A stretch of 64,000 nt of DNA, from positions 868,001 through 932,000 of the forward strand of contig NZ_MCHY01000008.1 of the NCBI RefSeq assembly GCF_003609605.1, in the 5' to 3' direction. The notes beneath the pieces were generated by a model. That model was not told the DNA's origin and made no database searches. It saw nothing but the letters and a program-made list of their open reading frames with translations. Source of the stretch: Ammoniphilus oxalaticus (GTDB taxonomy: Bacteria; Bacillota; Bacilli; Aneurinibacillales; RAOX-1). Below, one piece after another: positions 25,667 to 33,711 of this stretch (its first letter is position 1; every line of letters starts with the position of its first letter). Position numbers and translations under genes: made by a program.

Positions 25667-26805
25667 AAATAGCGATGATCTGTTCGGATCGCGGTCCTTG
25701 TCCTCCTGTGAAGGGGGGCGCGATTCAGCTTTATATCGCTAAGGTCGCTCCGATCCTCGCCAAGAAGCACAAAGTGACTGTATTTTCCATCTCGGACACA
25801 TCTTTACCGAACCGTGAAAATCGCGGCGGCGTGACGTACGTTCGTTATCCTAAAAGCAAATTTGAACAAAAAGTATTGAAAAAAATAAAAAAGGATCACT
25901 ATGATATTGCCCAAGTGTTTAATCGTCCGACCTTAGTGACCCAAGTGAAGAAGGCGAGTCCGAAAACAAAGGTCGTCCTCAGTTTGCACAATCTTTTTTT
26001 CGGAACGAAGCGGCTTAAAGATAAAGATGCGCGCGCTTGTTTGAAGCATGTCGATTACATTGTGACGGTCAGCCGTTTTGTGGCCAGACATGTGACGCGC
26101 TATGGGTTTTCAAGTTCAAAAATCCGTCCTGTTTATTCGGGCGTTGATTTAAAGGACTACCCAAAACGAGGTTCGGCTCGTTGGAAAAAGTGGCGCAAAT
26201 CCGTTCGCAAACGTTGGCGGATTCCCAAAAAGTCAAAAGTGGTCTTATTCGTTGGCCGTTTGGTCCCCGACAAAGGCTCTCATGTTGTCCTCAAAAGCAT
26301 GAAATCCGTCATCAAAAAGCATCGCAATGTCCGTTTGCTTGTCGTCGGCAGCAAGTGGTACGCGCAACATGAACGGACCCCTTATATTCGCAAATTGTAT
26401 CGCGAAGCCGCTAAGTTAAATCCGCATGTCACGTTCACTTCGTATATCCCCGTCAATAAAATGCCCCGCTATTACGCGGCTGCAGACGTATTCGTGTGCG
26501 CTTCTCAATGGAAAGAACCGCTCGCGCGTGTTCACTATGAAGCGATGGCAGCGAGTCTGCCCATCGTTACAACCCGACGCGGCGGAAACGCGGAGGTCAT
26601 GATCGAAGGAAAGAATGGCTATTCCCTTCGCGCTTACAGAAGTTCAAAAGCATTTTCAACAGCGTTAAATAAGCTGTTAAGAAACCGTCAACGAGCGAAG
26701 AAAATGGGGCGGTATGGTCGAAAGTTAACCGAACGGAAGTATACGTTTACTCGCGTCGCCCGCGATTTACAGGGGATTTATCGAAAATTGGATAAAAATA
26801 AATAA
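25663..26805 (+). CDS. glycosyltransferase family 4, CotSA-like
   Basis: A 380-residue GT4 enzyme. The start, GGAIQLYIAKVAPILAKKH followed by VTVFS and a D-x-x-x-P-N-R segment, resembles the Bacillus spore coat protein CotSA. The donor part has VVLFVGRLVPDKGSHVVL and the E-x7-E motif in EPLARVHYEAMAASLPIV. It is translationally coupled to the preceding GT4 gene and followed by a terminator. Lys/Arg-rich like its neighbour. A role in spore surface polysaccharide is inferred from the CotSA likeness and neighbours. Confidence 0.9.
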   Translation: MKIAMICSDRGPCPPVKGGAIQLYIAKVAPILAKKHKVTVFSISDTSLPNRENRGGVTYVRYPKSKFEQKVLKKIKKDHYDIAQVFNRPTLVTQVKKASPKTKVVLSLHNLFFGTKRLKDKDARACLKHVDYIVTVSRFVARHVTRYGFSSSKIRPVYSGVDLKDYPKRGSARWKKWRKSVRKRWRIPKKSKVVLFVGRLVPDKGSHVVLKSMKSVIKKHRNVRLLVVGSKWYAQHERTPYIRKLYREAAKLNPHVTFTSYIPVNKMPRYYAAADVFVCASQWKEPLARVHYEAMAASLPIVTTRRGGNAEVMIEGKNGYSLRAYRSSKAFSTALNKLLRNRQRAKKMGRYGRKLTERKYTFTRVARDLQGIYRKLDKNK

Positions 26806-26832
26806 ACTCCGGGAGAGCCCGGGGTTTTTCTT
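26805..26832 (+). terminator. intrinsic terminator
   Basis: AACTCCGGG (26805-26813) pairs with CCCGGGGTT (26818-26826), with one T-G wobble, followed by a T-rich tract. Confidence 0.85.
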
Positions 26833-26844
26833 TTTGTCGCATAT

Positions 26845-26925
26845 TGTGAATATGTGTGAATGGGTGTGAATGATCAGGATGGGGGATTGTGTCGCCTTGT
26901 GTGGAATAATGTGAATTGATGTGAA
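26845..26925 (+). promoter_or_regulatory. helically phased TGTGAA array
   Basis: TGTGAA occurs at 26845, 26855, 26865, 26910 and 26920, with TGTG variants at 26888 and 26898. Within each group the spacing is exactly 10 bases, so the motifs face the same side of the helix. The array occupies the otherwise empty gap between the GT4 operon and the next glycosyltransferase. It may be a regulator binding platform. Confidence 0.5.
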
Positions 26926-27108
26926 CTTATGCGGATGAAAGGCGAAAGGTGTAAGAACACGCGCCGTTTTTCCTTCCAAAAGTGGGATTGCCCTTTTACT
27001 ATGTATGAAAAGCTCCGCTCGATTATGAACAGGAAACGTTCTGGATGATGCTGTCAAGAATGGTCAGATGTCGAGGGACAACCGCCGTTTCCTTCCTGTC
27101 CATGATTA

Positions 27109-27117
27109 CATAATCTA
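27109..27117 (+). promoter_or_regulatory. candidate sigma-K/E -10 box
   Basis: CATAATCTA fits CATANNNTA, 31 bases before the glycosyltransferase start at 27148. Confidence 0.45.
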
Positions 27118-27147
27118 TAAGTAAATCATGGAATGAAGAGGTGAACT

Positions 27148-28329
27148 ATGAAAATCGCCATCATCAGTCCAGGTCCATTTTCCGTCCCTCCTGTCATTGG
27201 AACAAGTGTGGAGCACGATATTCAAATGGTCGCTGAACAGTTGAAAGAACAGCATGAAGTCACGGTCTACACGCGAAAATGCCCCGAGTATCGGCGATCG
27301 AGCAGTGAGGGCAACTTACGATATAAAAGATATACGTATTCCCATCCAGCTCGCTATCTTCGGAAAGTGATCCGTCATATAAAAAAACAAAAACCAGACA
27401 TCATTATGGTCGAGAATCGTCCGTCATACGTGTTGCGGATTAAGGCAAACATCAAACATATTCCTGTTGCGCTCAACATGCATTCGATGTTATTTGCATC
27501 CCCGCCGCAAATCAATCGCGAAAAAATGAATCAGGTCGCGGAAAAGGTAGATGGTTTGATTACGAACAGTCGATATCTATTGAGTGAATATGAATCCCGC
27601 TTCCCCGCTTTTAAAGGAAAAGGGGTCGCTGTTCATCTTGGCATCCACCCTGATCCGTTCGAGCTTGCTCAGCAACGCGCGGAGAAAATTGAGGGTCTGA
27701 GGAAGAAGCTGAGCATTCAAGAAGGGGATCAGACGATTCTGTTTGTCGGTCGCCTTATGAAGGAAAAAGGGATTCACATGATTCTCGATGTGATGCCGAA
27801 ATTAATCAAGAAGTATCCGAAATTGAAATTGATCATCACAGGCTCCGCTCGCTATGGACGGAACGCGTCCACGCCGTACGTTCGTAAACTCAATCGACAG
27901 GCCGCGAAGTTGCGTAAGCATGTCGTATTCACTCAGTTTGTGCGACCAAATGAAATTCCCTATGTTTACCAATTGGCTGATATCGTCGTGATTCCTTCTT
28001 TTTGGCAAGAGCCATTTGGCAGGGTTAACTTAGAAGCGATGGCATCGAGTAAAGCGATTGTTGCCTCCGATCGCGGCGGCATTCCTGAGGTCGTCAAGCA
28101 TGAAGAGAACGGATTCGTATTTCCGCTAAAAAATTACAAAGAGGACTTATACGAATCGATTAGCCAGTTGCTCGAAGATGAAGATCTCCGCGCTGAATTT
28201 GGTCAAAAAGGGTTAGAGCGGGTCAAACAATTCACGTGGGCGAGAACAGCGGAACAGTACTTGCAGCTATTTCAAACGTTGGCGCCAAATGAACAGCTCG
28301 ATTCGGGAAAAGAATCGTGTTCCCAATAA
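27148..28329 (+). CDS. glycosyltransferase family 4, CotSA-like paralogue
   Basis: A 393-residue GT4 enzyme related to the one ending at 26805: both share P-Y-x-R-K-L-x-R-x-A-A-K-L and the W-x-E-P-x-x-R-V segment. Donor motifs are ILFVGRLMKEKGIHMILDV and EPFGRVNLEAMASSKAIVAS (E-x7-E). ATG 27148 follows GAAGAGGTG. It has its own sigma-K-like -10 box and a terminator, so it is expressed alone. The composition is less basic than the two upstream enzymes. Confidence 0.9.
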   Translation: MKIAIISPGPFSVPPVIGTSVEHDIQMVAEQLKEQHEVTVYTRKCPEYRRSSSEGNLRYKRYTYSHPARYLRKVIRHIKKQKPDIIMVENRPSYVLRIKANIKHIPVALNMHSMLFASPPQINREKMNQVAEKVDGLITNSRYLLSEYESRFPAFKGKGVAVHLGIHPDPFELAQQRAEKIEGLRKKLSIQEGDQTILFVGRLMKEKGIHMILDVMPKLIKKYPKLKLIITGSARYGRNASTPYVRKLNRQAAKLRKHVVFTQFVRPNEIPYVYQLADIVVIPSFWQEPFGRVNLEAMASSKAIVASDRGGIPEVVKHEENGFVFPLKNYKEDLYESISQLLEDEDLRAEFGQKGLERVKQFTWARTAEQYLQLFQTLAPNEQLDSGKESCSQ

Positions 28330-28338
28330 TAGTAGATA

Positions 28339-28371
28339 GCGCCTTATCCGTTTAAGGGAGAGGGCGTTTTT
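28339..28371 (+). terminator. intrinsic terminator
   Basis: CGCCTTATCC pairs with GGAGAGGGCG with one mismatch, followed by TTTTTT. Confidence 0.7.
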
Positions 28372-28557
28372 TATTGTCTCTCACTCGCATCCTCTTAATC
28401 TTCTTGCTACTCTAGTAAAAAAAGTTTATGAAAACAACGCTGAATTTGCCCTTATTTTATAGACGAACCGCAGCATTCAACTATTTCAACAAAACTAGTT
28501 TGCTACCTATTTTAAGAGTCTATGACTATATTCGTCCAATCGCTTTCTAGCTCAAAA

Positions 28558-28566
28558 CATATAATA
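28558..28566 (+). promoter_or_regulatory. candidate sigma-K/E -10 box
   Basis: CATATAATA fits CATANNNTA, upstream of the YheC/YheD operon that starts at 28635. Confidence 0.5.
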
Positions 28567-28634
28567 AAAGAAGATGACAGCCTAAATAAAAAAGTGAAAC
28601 TGTTAGATTGATCGATCAAAAAGGAGTGGAAAAG

Positions 28635-29993
28635 GTGGGTACAAAAGTTCAACTCGTGGCCAAGCAACTGGAGTCCCATTCTATGGTCATTCCCCCTGGT
28701 CTGGCCAAAGCCTTAGGAATGGATGCTTCAACCGCCCAAGTAAGACTCCATTTCGGAGTCTCCTCACAAAAGATGAACATCCGTGTTTCTAGTCAACTTC
28801 GGCAAGGAGAGATTCACATCTCAACCGATAGCGTCGACCGTCTAGCGATTCCGTTGCAACCTCGCTATGAACTGAGACGAAACGAAAATGGCATTTATCT
28901 TGGACCCTTCATCGGTTTTCTTCTCACTCATCCATCTAAAAATGTGGAGCAATACCTTCCTTATCTGAACGATTATCTCCCGCTTTATGATCAAGTTGGC
29001 GGCGCGATCGTCGCATTTGCATTGGGCGATGTCGATCGGCAAACCGATCGTCTGCGCGGATTTGTTTATGATCCTGACAAAAAAGGGTGGGAGAGTGGGG
29101 TCTATGGGGTCCCGTCTTCCCTGTTCATAAAGACTGCGATGCTTTCGCCACGTGATTTGCGCTATTTTGAAACGAAAATGGGCAAGACGGTCTTTAACAA
29201 CTTTAATCTTAATAAATGGGAAATGGATCAGGTATTGTCGCAAACGGGACTAAAGAAGCACTTGCCAAAAAGCAAACTTTATAAGCAAGTTGAAGATCTT
29301 CAATCCCTATTAAAAAGCAAGCAGCCCGTGTATCTGAAGCCGATCAACGGCTCCAGAGGTTATGCGGTGGCTCGAATCAGCAAAAATAAAAAAGGAATCT
29401 CGATGCGCTTTAGGTCCGATCAGAAAAACGAGAAGCTTGTTTTTAAAACGTTCGATGATCTACACAAGTTCTTACGACGATCCATCCGTCCAAAAACGTT
29501 TATGATTCAACGAGCGGTTGATCTACTCGTTGAAGGAGGAAGAATCATTGATTTCCGCATGATCATGGTAAAGGACGAGCGAGGGAAATGGGAGGATGTC
29601 GGGCTTGTTTCCCGCTTTGGACCTACGAACAGTGTTGTTAGTAATATTTCCGCGGGCGGCACAGCGGAACTTGGCGAACAAACATTGCAGCGACTTTTTA
29701 ATTTATCGGCTGACGAGTTAATCGAGTGGCGCAAGCGGCTCAGTCGGATTGCCCATCAGGTCGGGCGTTGCCTAGACAAATCAGGTCTGCATTGTGGAAA
29801 TATGGGCGTCGACTTTGGCATTGATAAAAAAGGCCGCATTTGGATTTTAGAAATTCAACATAACAATCCAGATCATACGCTTGCGCTAGATGCTAGCGCA
29901 TTCGAGCTGTATGAGCAGATTTTACGCAAGCATTTACTTTATTTGAAGGGCTTAGCCGGATTTTCGGCTCGGGAGCGAGCGGAAGATGGGTAA
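28635..29993 (+). CDS. YheC/YheD family ATP-grasp protein
   Basis: A 452-residue protein of the endospore coat-associated YheC/YheD family. The N-terminal half is the family-specific domain (GPFIGFLLT, GFVYDPDKKGW). From about residue 200 there is an ATP-grasp fold: NKWEMDQVLS, YLKPINGSRGYAV, FMIQRAVDLL, IDFRMIMVKDERG, AGGTAELGE and the C-terminal IWILEIQHNNPDH. The usual metal-binding Glu-x-Asn is Glu-Ile-Gln here. ATP-grasp enzymes join a carboxylate to an amine. GTG 28635 has AAGGAG 9 bases away. It overlaps the racemase gene by 8 bases. Substrate unknown. Confidence 0.88.
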   Translation: MGTKVQLVAKQLESHSMVIPPGLAKALGMDASTAQVRLHFGVSSQKMNIRVSSQLRQGEIHISTDSVDRLAIPLQPRYELRRNENGIYLGPFIGFLLTHPSKNVEQYLPYLNDYLPLYDQVGGAIVAFALGDVDRQTDRLRGFVYDPDKKGWESGVYGVPSSLFIKTAMLSPRDLRYFETKMGKTVFNNFNLNKWEMDQVLSQTGLKKHLPKSKLYKQVEDLQSLLKSKQPVYLKPINGSRGYAVARISKNKKGISMRFRSDQKNEKLVFKTFDDLHKFLRRSIRPKTFMIQRAVDLLVEGGRIIDFRMIMVKDERGKWEDVGLVSRFGPTNSVVSNISAGGTAELGEQTLQRLFNLSADELIEWRKRLSRIAHQVGRCLDKSGLHCGNMGVDFGIDKKGRIWILEIQHNNPDHTLALDASAFELYEQILRKHLLYLKGLAGFSARERAEDG

Positions 29994-30702
29994 AATCATC
30001 GGGATCATAGGTGGAATGGGTCCGCTGGCTACTGTTGATATTTTTGAAAAAATCGTAAAGATGACACCCGCAGCCACAGATCAGGAGCATCACCGTATGA
30101 TGATTTACAACAACCCGAAAATTCCGAGTCGAATGGAGGCGGGGTTGGGCCACGGGGTTTCCCCCCTTGCTGAACTAATCGATACAGCGCGTCGCTTGGA
30201 GCGAGCAGGAGCCGATTTTCTCATTATGCCTTGTCACACAGCGCATATCTGGTTAAATCAGATTCGGCGGGAAGTTAGAATCCCGATCATCAGTATCGTT
30301 GAGACGACTGTGTCGGCGATCGAACAAGAGCATGACCCCCGCTTGGGACAGATTCTGTTGCTTAGTTCGCAAGCGACGATTCGACATGGCCTTTACCAAG
30401 AAGCGTTTCAAGAGAGGAATATGTCCATTCAACTGCCGACAGTCGAAGATCAACAATTTATCGAGGTTGTCATCCAGCAAGTGAAAGCGTCGGCGATTGA
30501 TCATGCCTTAATCAACAAACTAAACAGTCGTTTGCAGTTTTATTTCGCTAGAGGAACCCGGGCTTTACTCGGTGGCTGTACGGAGATTCCGTTATTGTTT
30601 CCACTGCTTCAAGTTCAGATGAAAAAATGGGATCCCACGTTGATGCTCGCGCAGCGGGCAATTGAACTTGCAAAGGAAAAAGATGGAGGCGAAGCTTCTT
30701 GA
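29986..30702 (+). CDS. aspartate/glutamate racemase family protein
   Basis: A 238-residue enzyme of the PLP-independent Asp/Glu racemase family, which makes D-aspartate or D-glutamate. Both catalytic cysteines are present: one in LIMPCHTAH and one in GGCTEIPLL. The N-terminus GIIGGMGPLATVD is standard. The usual Asn after the first Cys is His here. The gene overlaps the YheC/YheD gene in front and shares 4 bases with the MurF-like gene behind, so all three are translationally coupled. The product, a D-amino acid, may be the building block used by those ligases. Confidence 0.9.
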   Translation: MGKIIGIIGGMGPLATVDIFEKIVKMTPAATDQEHHRMMIYNNPKIPSRMEAGLGHGVSPLAELIDTARRLERAGADFLIMPCHTAHIWLNQIRREVRIPIISIVETTVSAIEQEHDPRLGQILLLSSQATIRHGLYQEAFQERNMSIQLPTVEDQQFIEVVIQQVKASAIDHALINKLNSRLQFYFARGTRALLGGCTEIPLLFPLLQVQMKKWDPTLMLAQRAIELAKEKDGGEAS

Positions 30703-32099
30703 AAAAGTTAAAGTTAAAGAAGGTCGTAAAAAAGATGGGAGGGGAGATCGTTTGGGGCAGTAAGGAGGCTAAGATTAGGCATGTGAGCTATTTTCCAAGA
30801 AGCTTTAGAAAGCACACCCTTTATTTCGATATGCCACATCCTTATTCCAAACGGTCGCTCGGCTCCTTGAAAGGAAAACCGAGTATTATTGTTAGTTCTT
30901 CCCCGCATCGGTTTGAAAAACTATTCGATAAAAATACAACGGTTATAAAAGTAAAAAATTCAATTAGAGCCTATTGGGACTTTGTGCGTTATTATCGCAC
31001 ACGATTCAAAATACCTGTCATCGGCGTGACTGGGACATGCGGGAAAACAACGACGACGGAAATGATCAAGACGATTCTCGCGAAACGTTATCGGGTACAT
31101 GGAACGGTCGATGGAAAGAACAATCTGAACAATAATTTACCTTATTTATTAGGATTCAATGAACAAACGGAAGCGGCCGTATTTGAAATGGGTGTATCTC
31201 ATCCCGGCTGCGTTGCCGACAGTTGTCGCCATTTTCGTCCCCAAGTGGGAATTATTTTAAACATAGGCGTTTATCATTTGCTCGGTTGTAAAACATTCGA
31301 TCAATACGTTCGAGCCAAAGCGGAGATGATCGCTGGGATTGAGCCAGGCGGGACGCTTATACTGAATGCGGACGATAAGCATGTTCGAAGCCTCGATGTG
31401 AGCTCCTTTAAGGGACAGATCGTCACCTTTGGAGTGGGTGAAAACGCCGATTTTCGCGCGACAGATATTCGTTATATAGAAGGGGGAATGGCTTTTACCT
31501 TGCATGCGGCGGGGCAGAGCCTTCCATTGATCGTTCATGGTTATGGAGAGGAAAATGTATACAATGCCATTGCCGCCCTTGCTGCCGCTCATGCGATTGG
31601 CATGAATTTAAAAGAAGCGGGCGCGGGGTTGGCCAAATTTGAACAAGTGCGTCAACATCTTGAAAAGCGTCAAGGTCCGAATGGCAGCGAGATTATTGAT
31701 GACACTTGGAATTGCACTCCTCCTTCAGTCCATGCTTCATTGAAGGTGTTGGATGCGTTGGCAGGGGCCCGAAGGAAAGTAGCGCTGCTTGGTTATATGC
31801 CGCAATTAGGAACGGAAGGCCAACGCGAATATGACAAGATAGCGCAGCGGGTGATGGAAGTCGGGGTCGATCATTTGATTGTGATTGGCGAAGCGAACAG
31901 AATCGGGCAAAGAGTAACTGAACTGGGTATGGATCCGAATCGGATTGATTACTGTCGTTCAGGTCATGAGGTTGCCCAAGCCCTTACGCCTTTTTTGAAT
32001 GACCAACATCTCATATTGTATAAATTCCCCTACAAATATCGTCTTGCCGCCTTTGCTCCGTTCCGCCAATTGATGAAAGAGACGCTCGGTTATTCATAA
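30699..32099 (+). CDS. MurF-like Mur ligase family protein A
   Basis: A 466-residue ATP-dependent amide ligase. The central domain has GVTGTCGKTTTTEMI (P-loop), FEMGVSHPGC, NIGVYHLLGCKTFDQYVRAK, ILNADD and HGYGEENVYNAIAALAAA. The C-terminal domain has IIDDTWNCTPPSVHASLKVLD, similar to the MurF dipeptide-adding region. The N-terminal 100 residues are short and unlike MurF's UDP-binding domain, so the acceptor is probably not a normal peptidoglycan precursor. It starts at TTG 30699, overlapping the racemase. It likely attaches an amino acid or peptide to a surface polymer. Confidence 0.88.
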   Translation: MKKLKLKKVVKKMGGEIVWGSKEAKIRHVSYFPRSFRKHTLYFDMPHPYSKRSLGSLKGKPSIIVSSSPHRFEKLFDKNTTVIKVKNSIRAYWDFVRYYRTRFKIPVIGVTGTCGKTTTTEMIKTILAKRYRVHGTVDGKNNLNNNLPYLLGFNEQTEAAVFEMGVSHPGCVADSCRHFRPQVGIILNIGVYHLLGCKTFDQYVRAKAEMIAGIEPGGTLILNADDKHVRSLDVSSFKGQIVTFGVGENADFRATDIRYIEGGMAFTLHAAGQSLPLIVHGYGEENVYNAIAALAAAHAIGMNLKEAGAGLAKFEQVRQHLEKRQGPNGSEIIDDTWNCTPPSVHASLKVLDALAGARRKVALLGYMPQLGTEGQREYDKIAQRVMEVGVDHLIVIGEANRIGQRVTELGMDPNRIDYCRSGHEVAQALTPFLNDQHLILYKFPYKYRLAAFAPFRQLMKETLGYS

Positions 32100-32112
32100 G
32101 TAGACGTCACTA

Positions 32113-32148
32113 AAAAAGACGACCTTCACATGGTGGAAGTCGTCTTTT
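32113..32148. terminator. bidirectional terminator
   Basis: AAAAGACGAC (32114-32123) pairs with GTCGTCTTTT (32139-32148), further extended by TTC/GAA; serves the convergent Mur ligase and YheC/YheD genes. Confidence 0.85.
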
Positions 32149-32158
32149 CATGTTTAAG

Positions 32159-33526
32159 TTATGTTCCATTTCTGGGGAATCCAGCTAGTCTTTTTGCGTA
32201 GAGCAGATTCGCTGAGCGCGCTTGTAAAAACTTATCGGTTCTTCCTGCGACAACAGCAATGAAGTGGTCGGGATTTTGGTTATTGATCTCGATCAACCAC
32301 AGCTTTTTATTTTTATCAATCGCTAAATCGAAACCGAGATTGGCGCAGTGGATGCCGCGTTTTTCAAGTTCTAGCGCGGCGTGGCGCGCGATCATCGTCA
32401 TTTTATTGTTCCATTGATTCGCTTTCCGACGGTTGATGTCGAGCGTTTGTTTTAACCCTTTTTTACCCCATTCGGCATAACCGCCAGAAGTAATGTTGCT
32501 AATAATGCTGCGTTTCGCCCCATATCGAGCAAACAGTCCAATGTTTGCCCATTGATTGGTATCGTCTTTCACTAACGTTAAGCGAAAATCAATCACCCTT
32601 CCCTTTAGCGTTAATAACGGGATGGCCTGTTGAATTAAATATTTTTCCGAGGCGGTTACGGTTTGCAAGTAAGAAATAAACCGTTTGTGATCCGCGAAGA
32701 TATGTTTGATGTTTTGGCCATAGACCCTTGTTTTCACGATCACTTTTGGGCGGTCAAAGGTGGCTTCGATGACCCCCGCTCCGAGTCGGCCAACAACAGG
32801 TTTAATGAAGATTTTTCCGTATTTTTTTAACATTCGTTTCACATCGGAGGAGTCGTTTAATAAGACGGTTTCGGGTAAATGGTGTTTGAGATTGGGGTGA
32901 CGGCGCAACCATCGATACATTTCCCATTTATCGAAAATCGGATAGTTGAAAATGCGCGGACCTAGCGTTTGGTAAAAATGAGTGGATAATTCCTGAAATA
33001 AATTCCATTTATCGGTCAGACTCACTTCCACGATCGATAGGATTGCCGCTGGATACGCGTATGTTCCTTTTTCCCAACGGTTGTATGTTGGATTGAAGAT
33101 CCATCCTTGAATCGTTTGCGAGCCTGGATCTACACCTTCAAGAGAGAAGATGAGCAAGGCGCCACCGATTTGCTCGTAATTTGCGGTAAAGCTCGCTAGA
33201 TAGTTTTCGTTATTTTCTAGTTGATTATCGGATACAGCGGCTAAGACCCCGATAAAGGGCCCGATGATCAGGCTATTTCCTTGTCGTTTGACTTCGTACT
33301 CCACCGTTGTTGGAAGATGTAAATGGGATAACGTGTCCGAACAAACCCGCAGCATATTCAAATCCAGGTCGGGATCCAACGCAAGCGTGACCTCTTCATA
33401 AACATTGCCAAAAACGAGTGTTACTTGCTCTCCCTTTTCTAAATTTAGGTGGGCGAGTGTTTGAGGATGAGCTGTCAGACAAGCGGAAGCGCTAGATTCT
33501 GATATAATCTTGACTCTTCTAATCAA
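32159..33526 (-). CDS. YheC/YheD family ATP-grasp protein, second copy
   Basis: A 455-residue paralogue of the protein encoded at 28635-29993 with the same two-part layout. ATP-grasp landmarks are FIKPVVGRLGAGVIEA, YLIQQAIPLLTL, IDFRLTLVKDD, GGYAEWGKKG, IHCANLGFDLAID and LWLIEINNQNPDH with an intact Glu-x-Asn. TTG 33526 is set by GGGAGGG 7 bases upstream. It points away from the second Mur ligase and carries its own sigma-K-like box at 33570-33578. Confidence 0.88.
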   Translation of the reverse strand: MIRRVKIISESSASACLTAHPQTLAHLNLEKGEQVTLVFGNVYEEVTLALDPDLDLNMLRVCSDTLSHLHLPTTVEYEVKRQGNSLIIGPFIGVLAAVSDNQLENNENYLASFTANYEQIGGALLIFSLEGVDPGSQTIQGWIFNPTYNRWEKGTYAYPAAILSIVEVSLTDKWNLFQELSTHFYQTLGPRIFNYPIFDKWEMYRWLRRHPNLKHHLPETVLLNDSSDVKRMLKKYGKIFIKPVVGRLGAGVIEATFDRPKVIVKTRVYGQNIKHIFADHKRFISYLQTVTASEKYLIQQAIPLLTLKGRVIDFRLTLVKDDTNQWANIGLFARYGAKRSIISNITSGGYAEWGKKGLKQTLDINRRKANQWNNKMTMIARHAALELEKRGIHCANLGFDLAIDKNKKLWLIEINNQNPDHFIAVVAGRTDKFLQARSANLLYAKRLAGFPRNGT

Positions 33527-33569
33527 GTGAAATCCCTCCCGCGGGAAAACGTCAGGCAAGTGTAGTAGC

Positions 33570-33578
33570 TAGTATATG
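33570..33578 (-). promoter_or_regulatory. candidate sigma-K/E -10 box
   Basis: Minus-strand CATATACTA (CATANNNTA) about 43 bases before the second YheC/YheD start. Confidence 0.45.
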
Positions 33579-33711
33579 AAATTGTCATGCAAGTGACTAG
33601 ACAGAAGGGAGGGTAACCTCAAAATTAAGCCAATGCCCCGCCGCAAACGCTCAAGCCAAGTCCTATCTTTGTTAATACAATAGAGTAGGTTAACGCTAGG
33701 GAGGAATGAAC

